Part shown: positions 1 to 5,941 of the stretch, piece by piece
Position numbering within the stretch: position 1 is the stretch's first letter
How the letters are laid out: every line of letters begins with the position of its first letter
The notes under the pieces: generated by a model
Told to the model about the DNA's origin: nothing
Database searches by the model: none
What the model saw: the letters and a program-made list of their open reading frames with translations, nothing else
Position numbers and translations under genes: made by a program
NCBI GenBank assembly: GCA_025450095.1
Contig: JANWID010000190.1
Location: forward strand, 1 to 7,140
DNA length: 7,140 nt
Direction of reading: 5' to 3'
Source of the DNA: Bacteroidia bacterium
Lineage (GTDB): Bacteria > Bacteroidota > Bacteroidia > AKYH767-A > OLB10

Positions 1-259
1 CACCTGCAAGAGCATGGCGCCTGGTGGAAATGGTGCCAGGTGTCCAGGACCCGGTAGCATTATCGAAAATATCCGCGGATGGAGGAGGTAAAGTCATCAT
101 GCCAATACCTCCGGCAAAAATTACCTTGTTTGAATCGGATGCGCCGGCAAGAGCATAATGGGCATTACTTAAATTAGCATAAGTCCATTGTGCCTGAGCA
201 TCGGTTAAAAGGACAATAAAGCACAGTATAAGTGCATATTTTGGTACTGGTAATTTCAT
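1..259 (-). CDS. Exported Kelch-repeat protein, N-terminal part (runs off left edge)
   Basis: Reading leftward from ATG at 259-257, the frame stays open for 86 codons to the window edge, so only the N-terminus is present. The protein starts MKLPVPKYALILCFIVLLTD and has a hydrophobic core followed by AQA|Q, a good signal peptide with cleavage near residue 24. The mature part carries two elements of a Kelch beta-propeller blade: VIFAGGIG (about residues 47-54, the strand ending in the Gly-Gly pair) and ADIFDNATGSWTPG (about 63-76, the D/Y-N...W strand), followed by STRRHALAG, the usual opening of the next blade. Kelch propellers are binding scaffolds; the ligand cannot be inferred. In Bacteroidota such exported proteins often end in a T9SS domain, but that end lies outside the window. 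The gene is divergent from the protease operon. Confidence in the gene is high and in the Kelch assignment fairly high. Confidence 0.8.
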   Translation of the reverse strand, partial: MKLPVPKYALILCFIVLLTDAQAQWTYANLSNAHYALAGASDSNKVIFAGGIGMMTLPPPSADIFDNATGSWTPGTISTRRHALAG

Positions 260-274
260 GTGTTTGTTTTTGTG

Positions 275-314
275 CAAATTTAAGACTGCCGGACCTCAGG
301 AAATGTCAAACAAA
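275..314 (-). promoter_or_regulatory. Candidate promoter for the Kelch gene
   Basis: Read on the minus strand, 282-275 is TAAATTTG, a perfect match to the Bacteroidota -7 consensus TAnnTTTG. Two TTTG copies (314-311 and 310-307) lie upstream, but the nearer is 24 nt away, longer than the usual 19-21. The -7 box is only 15 nt from the ATG, so a start from here would leave a leader of about 8-10 nt. The match may be chance in A/T-rich DNA. Confidence 0.35.
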
Positions 315-415
315 TGCTACAAGTTATTAGGCTAATATTGAATTGGATTGATTACAGTGGTTATTGCATTTTCCCTGCATGCATGTAACCTATTACTTTA
401 ATATGACAAAAGACC

Positions 416-446
416 TTTGTTTTCAAATGGAAACCTTGTAAATTAG
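416..446 (+). promoter_or_regulatory. Candidate promoter of the protease operon
   Basis: TTTG at 416-419 is followed after exactly 19 nt by TAAATTAG at 439-446. This fits the Bacteroidota sigma-ABfr-type promoter (TTTG, 19-20 nt, TAnnTTTG) with one mismatch in the -7 box. Transcription would begin near 452-455, giving a leader of about 125 nt before the ATG at 579. That leader would contain the hairpin at 484-506. Confidence 0.5.
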
Positions 447-483
447 CGCTTTAATCCGGACAGGAGAGACAGGGAAGGTGTTT

Positions 484-506
484 GATGCATTCAGGCATCT
501 TTTTTT
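484..506 (+). terminator. Terminator-like hairpin in the 5' leader
   Basis: GATGC (484-488) can pair with GCATC (495-499) around a 6-nt loop, and seven T residues follow directly (500-506). The shape is that of an intrinsic terminator on the plus strand, although the 5-bp stem is weak. No plus-strand gene precedes it. It lies between the candidate promoter and the first protease gene, so it could act as an attenuator, end a short untranslated RNA, or mean nothing. Confidence 0.35.
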
Positions 507-578
507 GTCGGAATAATGTTCGTGATTATTAACCTAAAGCATTAAAATTCAACCATTAACCTTAATTATTCTGTCGTC

Positions 579-2702
579 ATGAATAACCTGTACTCAAAGT
601 TTCTGGCAATAGCCTTACTGTTGATTCCATTCAGCATTTTTGCCCAGTCCCCGGTGAAACAAGAAAAATGCCTGGCGCATCATATGTTCCAGGAAGAAAT
701 GGCGAATAACCCGGAATTTCGTCGCAACCAGGAGCAGCTGGAATTAGCGACCCAGGAGAATATGCGTCTGAATAATGGCGGACGACCAAACGGCAACCAA
801 CAACGCAATGCAAGTGTGGTGCGTGTTATTCCCGTAGTTTTTCACGTGATTCATGAAGGTGGTGTAGAAAACATCAGCCGCGCACAGATCATCGATCAGA
901 TTGATTCATTGAATAAAGATTATCGCAGGTTAAATTTTGATGCTGCACAAACACCAGCAGTATTCCAATCGGCAGGTGGTGATGCTGAAATCGAATTTCG
1001 TTTAGCCACGCTCGACCCGAATGGAAATTGCACCGATGGCATTACCCGTACTTTTAGTCATCTTACCAATGGCGCACGCAACAATGTAAAGGCTCTCATT
1101 TACTGGCCAAGCAATCAATACCTGAATATATGGGTTGTTAAATCCATTGAAAACACCAGCGGAGCTGCAGGAATTATCCTGGGCTTTGCACAATTCCCCG
1201 GTGGTCTCGCTACGACTGATGGCGTGGTGATGCGTCATGATGTGGTAGGAAGCATTGGTACATCGGCAACTTCAGGATTCAATAACGATGGCCGTACTGC
1301 GACACACGAAGTTGGTCACTGGCTCAATCTCCGGCATATATGGGGTGATGCTACATGCGGAAATGATTTCGTAGCAGACACTCCTACACAGGAGCATGAG
1401 AATTTCGGATGTCCGGCGTGGCCGCATGTTACCTGCAGCAATGGCCCTAACGGAGATATGTTTACCAATTATATGGATTATACCGACGGCGATTGCCAGG
1501 ATATTTTCTCCAACGGGCAATGTGTACGCATGAACACAGCGCTAAGCAATCCGGTTAGCGGTAGAAATAATCTCTCGACACCAAACAACCTGGCTGTTAC
1601 AGGAACCACCGGAGTCCCCGGTGGACTTTGTCCGCCTGTTGCAGCATTTGTAACACCTGTAAAATATATCTGCGAAGGAACGACTGTTAATTTCGCTGAC
1701 GGCTCGTGGAACGGTATACCGGATACATGGAACTGGGATTTCCCGGGAGGCACACCACAAAATTCCTCTGCACAAAACCCATCGGTTCAATATAACACCG
1801 CAGGCATATATGATGTTACACTTACTGTTAGCAATGCATCCGGTTCGAATTCTTATACAGATCCGTTGACAATCATTGTGACTCCTACAATCGGACAATA
1901 CAGTGTACCATTTTTAGAAGACTTTGAGACCATCACATTCCCGGGTACGGAGTGGTATGTTGAAAATGAAGGTGGAAATACCTGGGAACAAACTACCAAC
2001 GCAGCACACAACAGTACCACTTCCGTATATATAAACAATCACAGCGGAAATATTTCAACAACGAGAGATGTTTTCATTACACCCACATATAATTTTTCAA
2101 ATATTACCAATGGAAGCATGACTTTCTGGCTTGCATTCGCACCACGGGTTAACAACAGTGATGACCAACTGAAAGTTCTGGCATCAACTACCTGCGGACA
2201 ATTGTGGAGCATCCGGTACAATGAAACAGGAGCGTCAGGATTAGGAACTGCAGGTGGACTTATAACAAGCCCGTTTGTTCCGAATGCATCACAATGGCGC
2301 ATGGAAACGGTTTCTGTTAGCAATTCAACATACAACAACAAACCGAATATCCGGTTCAAATTTGAGTATTACCAGGTAAATGGAAATAATATATACATTG
2401 ATGACATCAATGTAAACGGAACAGTCGGACTTAACGAAGCTTTCGAATCATCGCTTGATTTCGAAGTATATCCTAACCCCGTTATTAGCACCAGCACCAT
2501 TGAATTCACAATTACAGATCGTCAGCCTGTGAAAATTGATGTTGTGGATGTGCTGGGCCGCGTGGTTAACGAAATTTCAGAAAGCACACTCGATGCCGGC
2601 GATTACCAGTTTGAACTTCCTGCAGATATTGCCAGCGGATTATACAGCGTTCGTTTGAACGTGAACGGTTATATGACAACCCGCAAAGTAATTGTAAACT
2701 GA
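579..2702 (+). CDS. Secreted M43 (pappalysin-family) zinc metalloprotease with PKD and T9SS sorting domains, copy 1
   Basis: This 707-residue extracellular metallopeptidase has a signal peptide at 1-22 (cleavage FA|QS). A propeptide with one cysteine (C31, in EKCLAHH) could serve as a cysteine switch, as in the relative ulilysin. The catalytic domain spans about 83-325. Its zinc motif HEVGHWLNLRH puts zinc ligands at H243, H247 and H253, with E244 as catalytic base. The downstream NYMDY (297-301) supplies the metzincin Met-turn at M299. Family-typical cysteines include C151, C260, C278, C286 and C306; C315 is extra compared with the neighbouring copy. A PKD domain follows (about 353-435, W-DF-GGTP and Y-VTLTVSN), then a choice-of-anchor J or MAM-like jelly roll (about 441-615, from PFLEDFE to YIDDINV). 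A T9SS type A domain closes the protein (about 624-707, YPNP to KVIVN). It heads a three-gene unit; a second TGA directly follows the first. The N-terminal Met lies correctly before the signal peptide. Substrate unknown. Confidence 0.95.
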   Translation: MNNLYSKFLAIALLLIPFSIFAQSPVKQEKCLAHHMFQEEMANNPEFRRNQEQLELATQENMRLNNGGRPNGNQQRNASVVRVIPVVFHVIHEGGVENISRAQIIDQIDSLNKDYRRLNFDAAQTPAVFQSAGGDAEIEFRLATLDPNGNCTDGITRTFSHLTNGARNNVKALIYWPSNQYLNIWVVKSIENTSGAAGIILGFAQFPGGLATTDGVVMRHDVVGSIGTSATSGFNNDGRTATHEVGHWLNLRHIWGDATCGNDFVADTPTQEHENFGCPAWPHVTCSNGPNGDMFTNYMDYTDGDCQDIFSNGQCVRMNTALSNPVSGRNNLSTPNNLAVTGTTGVPGGLCPPVAAFVTPVKYICEGTTVNFADGSWNGIPDTWNWDFPGGTPQNSSAQNPSVQYNTAGIYDVTLTVSNASGSNSYTDPLTIIVTPTIGQYSVPFLEDFETITFPGTEWYVENEGGNTWEQTTNAAHNSTTSVYINNHSGNISTTRDVFITPTYNFSNITNGSMTFWLAFAPRVNNSDDQLKVLASTTCGQLWSIRYNETGASGLGTAGGLITSPFVPNASQWRMETVSVSNSTYNNKPNIRFKFEYYQVNGNNIYIDDINVNGTVGLNEAFESSLDFEVYPNPVISTSTIEFTITDRQPVKIDVVDVLGRVVNEISESTLDAGDYQFELPADIASGLYSVRLNVNGYMTTRKVIVN

Positions 2703-2706
2703 TGAC

Positions 2707-2722
2707 CCGTTTCGGACAACGG
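2707..2722 (+). other. Small hairpin between the two protease genes
   Basis: CCGTT (2707-2711) can pair with AACGG (2718-2722) around a 6-nt loop, 5 nt after the first protease stop codon. No T run follows, so it is not an intrinsic terminator. It could stabilise the upstream transcript end or be an RNA processing site. The 55-nt gap otherwise shows no promoter match, which supports cotranscription of the two proteases. Confidence 0.25.
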
Positions 2723-2757
2723 ACGATAACTTCTAAAATTCAAAACCCTTCTAATTA

Positions 2758-4848
2758 ATGAAAAAATTCCTTCTGGCCGGTCTTATTACACTGACCGGCC
2801 TTACGGGCTCTTATGCCCAACAGTTCCTTCCCTGTGCCACCGACCAGATGATGCAACAGGCCATGGCGAATGATCCGGGATTTGCAATAAACCGCGCTCA
2901 GCTGGAACAATTCACTGCACAATATGTGCAACAACATCAGCAACAGGGGCAACGTACTGCAGGTACAATCCTATATACCATACCGGTAGTATTCCATGTG
3001 ATTCATAATTATGGTCCGGAAAATATTTCCAAAGCACAGATCCTCGACGGACTCGATAAACTGAATAAAAGTTTTCAGAACCTGTTTGGTGACAGCATGG
3101 CAGTTTGTTCGATTTTCCGCCCGATTATCGCGGATGCGCAAATTCAATTCCGGCTTGCGCAGATTGATGAGAACGGCAATTGCACAGATGGAATCACTCG
3201 TACCGTATCAACACTTACTTATGCCGGCGACGACCAGGTAAAGCAATTGATCCAATGGCCATCACATAAATATTTTAATATCTGGGTTGTGGATATAATT
3301 GCAAGCGGAGCTGCAGGATATGCTTATATGCCGGGCGCTGCTGCAAACATTGATGGTGTTGTTATCCGCGATGATTATGTCGGAAGTATCGGTACCAGCA
3401 ATGGTTCCAATTATACAGAACGTTCGCTCTCTCACGAAGCTGGTCACTGGCTGAACCTTTCCCACACATGGGGAGGTACTAATACACCGGGTCTTCCCTC
3501 AAACTGCTCAAGCAGCGATTTCGTATCGGATACACCAACAACTATTGGTGTTGACGATTTTTCATGTGATACAAACCAGGTTACCTGTAGCACAATTGAT
3601 AATGTTCAGAATTATATGGACTACGCGAGTTGTCACTACATGTTTACCCAAGGACAAAAACTTCGCATGCATGCTGCATTAAATTCTTCCACGGGAAGCA
3701 GGAACCTTTTGCACACCCAGGCTAACCTTATTTCAACCGGTACCAATGATGGATTTGTTCCAACGCCATGCCAGCCAATAGCTGATTTCAATGCCGACGT
3801 GCGTTACATTTGCGCAGGAACATCTTTAACATTTACCGATCTCTCATGGGGAGCCGATGTTACCAATTGGCAGTGGGATGTTCCGGGAGGAACACCTTCC
3901 TCTTCCACTGATCAGAATCCTGTCATTCAGTATAACACTCCGGGTGTATATGATGTAACACTTACCGCCAGCAATGGAGGATTAAGCAACAGCAAATCTG
4001 CCAGCGGAATCATTATCGTAAGTTCAGGTACCGGATCGGGTAGTGTGCCTTACCTGGAAGATTTTGAAAATGTAGGGCCCATCCCATCGGGAAATGAATG
4101 GGTAGTTGAAAATCCCGCAGGAAATCCATGGACGTTAACTACCGCAGCTGCATACAGCGGAATAACATCCATGCGCCTGCTGAATCACTCTGGCAACCCA
4201 AATGGAACGGTTGATGAATTCGTCACACGCGGATATGATCTTACTTATATCGTAAATGCCAATATGACATTCCGCGTTGCCTTTGCACCGCGCTCAAGCG
4301 CCACGACCGACAATCTGAAAGTGTTTGCTTCCAACAATTGTGGACAGCAATGGAATCTGCGGTATACCGAAACAGGAATGTCGCTTGCTACGACCGGTAT
4401 CATCGCGTCAAGCTTTATTCCGAACGCAACACAATGGCGCCAGGATAATGTTGGAATTACCGGCCCATCATACAATAATAAACCAAATGTTCGCTTTAAA
4501 TTCCAATATACTCAGAACACAGGGAACAATATTTATATTGATGATATCAATGTTACAGGAACTTCCACAGTAGGAGTTCAGGATGTTGAATTCCTTGCAA
4601 CAGTTTCTGTTTATCCAAATCCCGCACAGGGAATTTCCAACATCAACTTCAATATGGCAGAAGCTGCTTTGATGAAAATTGATATATTGGATATTACCGG
4701 CAGGATCGTGGAAGAAGTGGAGAACAATAAACTTGCGTCCGGCGCACACCAATATACATTTGGAGACTCGCTGACACCAGGAATTTATTTTGTTCGCTTC
4801 ACAGTCGGAGAAAACGAATTTACGAGCAAGGTGATCTTCACCAATTAA
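2758..4848 (+). CDS. Secreted M43 (pappalysin-family) zinc metalloprotease with PKD and T9SS sorting domains, copy 2
   Basis: This 696-residue paralogue of the preceding gene has the same domain order. The signal peptide is 1-20 (SYA|QQ). The propeptide is Gln-rich around 55-65 and has one cysteine, C26, a cysteine-switch candidate. The catalytic domain spans about 73-315, with HEAGHWLNLSH giving zinc ligands H226, H230, H236 and base E227, and NYMDY (285-289) giving Met-turn M287. A PKD domain (about 339-421), a choice-of-anchor J-like domain (about 429-602) and a T9SS type A domain (about 612-696, VYPNP to KVIFTN) follow. Compared with copy 1, the Met-turn loop is shorter (ASCHYMFTQGQ) and the zinc-site loop after HTWGG is longer. 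All catalytic residues are present, so both copies should be active. It starts 55 nt after copy 1 and ends 2 nt before the next gene, which suggests one transcript. The start fits the signal peptide. Substrate unknown. Confidence 0.95.
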   Translation: MKKFLLAGLITLTGLTGSYAQQFLPCATDQMMQQAMANDPGFAINRAQLEQFTAQYVQQHQQQGQRTAGTILYTIPVVFHVIHNYGPENISKAQILDGLDKLNKSFQNLFGDSMAVCSIFRPIIADAQIQFRLAQIDENGNCTDGITRTVSTLTYAGDDQVKQLIQWPSHKYFNIWVVDIIASGAAGYAYMPGAAANIDGVVIRDDYVGSIGTSNGSNYTERSLSHEAGHWLNLSHTWGGTNTPGLPSNCSSSDFVSDTPTTIGVDDFSCDTNQVTCSTIDNVQNYMDYASCHYMFTQGQKLRMHAALNSSTGSRNLLHTQANLISTGTNDGFVPTPCQPIADFNADVRYICAGTSLTFTDLSWGADVTNWQWDVPGGTPSSSTDQNPVIQYNTPGVYDVTLTASNGGLSNSKSASGIIIVSSGTGSGSVPYLEDFENVGPIPSGNEWVVENPAGNPWTLTTAAAYSGITSMRLLNHSGNPNGTVDEFVTRGYDLTYIVNANMTFRVAFAPRSSATTDNLKVFASNNCGQQWNLRYTETGMSLATTGIIASSFIPNATQWRQDNVGITGPSYNNKPNVRFKFQYTQNTGNNIYIDDINVTGTSTVGVQDVEFLATVSVYPNPAQGISNINFNMAEAALMKIDILDITGRIVEEVENNKLASGAHQYTFGDSLTPGIYFVRFTVGENEFTSKVIFTN

Positions 4849-4850
4849 AC

Positions 4851-5279
4851 ATGACCGCAAAGATTGCGAAGCCGAAGACTTTTTCCGTCAGCGTAACGTA
4901 TGTCCTGTATGGAACACCGGCGAAAGTTTTCGCAGCGCTTACAGACGAAGGTATTATCGGTCAGTGGAGTGAGGGTGGAGGCAAGGTGGCTCATAAAGTT
5001 GATGGTGATGTTGAAATGTTTGGCGGATGGGTGAAAGGCAAAGTGCTGGAGTTTGATGCCCGAAGCAGAAAGCTTTCCTATACCTGGAAACCCAAAGAGT
5101 GGGATGCGAAAACACCTCCATCTGTTGTTGAGTTCATATTTAAACCACATGCTGCAGGCACAGAAGTTACGGTAACACATTCTGGCTTCACTTCACAAAC
5201 AGAAGCGAACAATCATAAAACCGGCTGGACCGATTATGTTTTTGAACCGTTGAATGATTATTTCGCCTCTTTGCTTTAA
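4851..5279 (+). CDS. AHSA1/SRPBCC-family (START-like) domain protein
   Basis: This 142-residue protein has no signal peptide or membrane segment, so it should be cytoplasmic. It is a single SRPBCC/Bet v1-like domain of the Activator of Hsp90 ATPase homologue 1 type. Near the N-terminus PAKVFAALTDEGIIGQWS (about 23-40) is the family's opening helix and Trp motif. EMFGGWVKGKVLEF (about 55-68) and LSYTWKPKEW (75-84) are central strands. VTVTHSGF (106-113) and the C-terminal helix with GWTDYVFEPLNDYF (125-138) complete the fold. Length is normal for the stand-alone bacterial form. Members bind hydrophobic ligands in a cavity, but the ligand and role are unknown for most, and the name does not establish an Hsp90 link. 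The ATG is 2 nt past the upstream stop, which implies translational coupling. A strong terminator follows within 25 nt, so it is the last gene of the operon. Confidence 0.9.
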   Translation: MTAKIAKPKTFSVSVTYVLYGTPAKVFAALTDEGIIGQWSEGGGKVAHKVDGDVEMFGGWVKGKVLEFDARSRKLSYTWKPKEWDAKTPPSVVEFIFKPHAAGTEVTVTHSGFTSQTEANNHKTGWTDYVFEPLNDYFASLL

Positions 5280-5302
5280 ATTATAATTATTTAAATATTC
5301 AG

Positions 5303-5334
5303 AAAAAGCTTCGCCACTCAGCGAGGCTTTTTTT
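5303..5334 (+). terminator. Intrinsic terminator of the protease-AHSA1 operon
   Basis: The left arm 5303-5314 (AAAAAGCTTCGC) pairs with 5321-5332 (GCGAGGCTTTTT) around the 6-nt loop CACTCA. This gives a 12-bp stem with one T-G wobble, and the T tract runs from 5328 to 5334. It begins 24 nt after the AHSA1 stop codon. The A-run at the left arm gives five T residues on the minus strand, so weak termination in that direction is possible, although no minus-strand gene ends here. Confidence 0.9.
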
Positions 5335-5537
5335 ATTGAATTAAACCGGATCGATCCTTTATTAACTTTTCCTACCGGATATTTTTTGATTTTGAAATTT
5401 CAGGTGTTACCAGTTCACTAACCTTTACACACTATGCATTTACCTAACCAATTGTACAGTTGATCAATTTTCCCGGCTTTAAACCATATATGCATTTATC
5501 TTTAGTTACAACCACCACTTTTCAATTTTTTAATCCC
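5335..5537. other. Intergenic leader before the dehydrogenase gene
   Basis: This roughly 200-nt A/T-rich gap follows the operon terminator. It must contain the promoter of the next gene, but no TTTG/TAnnTTTG pair has good spacing. Partial -7 matches are TAACTTTT around 5363-5370 and TATCTTTA at 5497-5504, both without a partner at the right distance. A 10-bp direct repeat TATGCATTTA occurs at 5433-5442 and 5489-5498. A TTG at 5460 opens the same frame as the downstream gene, but translation from there would put 26 residues ahead of the signal peptide. Confidence 0.5.
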
Positions 5538-5939
5538 ATGAAATTTAAATTATGTTACCTGGTTCTTCTGCCGCACTTAATTGTATCAACTTCCGTAAGC
5601 GGTCAAACATTGAATACAAATCCTGACATTCTATACGAGCAGCTTATGGAAGTAAATCCCATGGCTGTTCGAATTGCGAAATGCCATGGTGACGGACATC
5701 TGTATTATATTACATTCTTTGGTGATGTATATCGGATAGATGAGGTTTCCGGACAACAGGCAGTAGATACTCTTATTGCTGCCGAACCTGATCATGGAAT
5801 TAATTTTCTGCAGGGATTAGCTATTTGTGATAGCATGATGTTTTTATGTGGAAATCATAAAGAGCCGGGTGTTGCCGGATATGGTATAGTAACACGAGGC
5901 ATGCTTCAGCAAAACGGTACCTGGTTATGGAGTATTTAA
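5538..5939 (+). CDS. PQQ-dependent sugar dehydrogenase-like protein, N-terminal fragment (frame broken)
   Basis: The ATG at 5538 is chosen because it begins a signal peptide, MKFKLCYLVLLPHLIVSTSV followed by SG|QT. The in-frame TTG at 5460 would add an implausible N-terminal extension. The 133-residue product ends in LQQNGTWLWSI and stops at TAA 5937-5939. It covers the signal peptide and the opening blades of a glucose/sorbosone dehydrogenase-type beta-propeller: DGHLYYITFFGDVYRID (about 52-68) is the typical first-blade strand pair, and HGINFLQGLAI (86-96) resembles the G-LGLA segment. On its own it lacks the catalytic histidine, the PQQ-binding arginine and most blades, so it should be inactive. 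The rest of the protein continues in another frame from 5939. I read the two as one gene split by a single-base frameshift. Confidence 0.75.
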   Translation: MKFKLCYLVLLPHLIVSTSVSGQTLNTNPDILYEQLMEVNPMAVRIAKCHGDGHLYYITFFGDVYRIDEVSGQQAVDTLIAAEPDHGINFLQGLAICDSMMFLCGNHKEPGVAGYGIVTRGMLQQNGTWLWSI

Positions 5940-5941
5940 TG
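5934..5941 (+). other. Frame junction: missing base or recoding/coupling site
   Basis: The upstream frame reads AGT ATT TAA and the downstream frame begins ATG at 5939-5941, so stop and start share one base (TAATG). One additional T in the TTT run at 5935-5937 would read AGT ATT TTA ATG and fuse the halves as WSI-L-MTTEP with no other change. Possible causes are a sequencing or assembly indel, a true mutation, or translational coupling. No classical X-XXY-YYZ slippery heptamer sits in the right phase, so a programmed -1 shift is less likely. Confidence 0.7.

Larger units (their letters stand above)
260..578. other. Divergent intergenic region
   Basis: This 319-nt A/T-rich stretch separates the leftward Kelch gene from the rightward protease operon. 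It contains one candidate Bacteroidota promoter per strand and a terminator-like hairpin on the plus strand, listed separately. It also holds a short CATGCATG palindrome at 378-385. I see no credible coding frame, tRNA or repeat in it. The sequence just upstream of the ATG at 579 has no Shine-Dalgarno motif, as is normal in this phylum. Confidence 0.7.

Noticed and set aside
376..385. CATGCATG/TGCATGCA palindrome in the divergent region as an operator
   Set aside because: It is a very short alternating palindrome, present once, about 31 nt upstream of the candidate -33 box, with no supporting second copy.
4468..5180. Minus-strand open frames of 111-130 codons under the protease end and AHSA1 gene
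   Set aside because: They lie opposite well-supported coding sequence, have Cys-rich low-information translations, and show no recognisable domain or signal peptide.
5433..5498. Direct repeat TATGCATTTA 56 bp apart as a regulator site
   Set aside because: Only 10 bp, A/T-rich, two copies, with no symmetric half-sites or promoter alongside; chance is likely.
5460..5537. TTG-initiated extension of the dehydrogenase reading frame
   Set aside because: It would place 26 residues ahead of a clear signal peptide starting at the ATG at 5538, and nothing near the TTG supports initiation.
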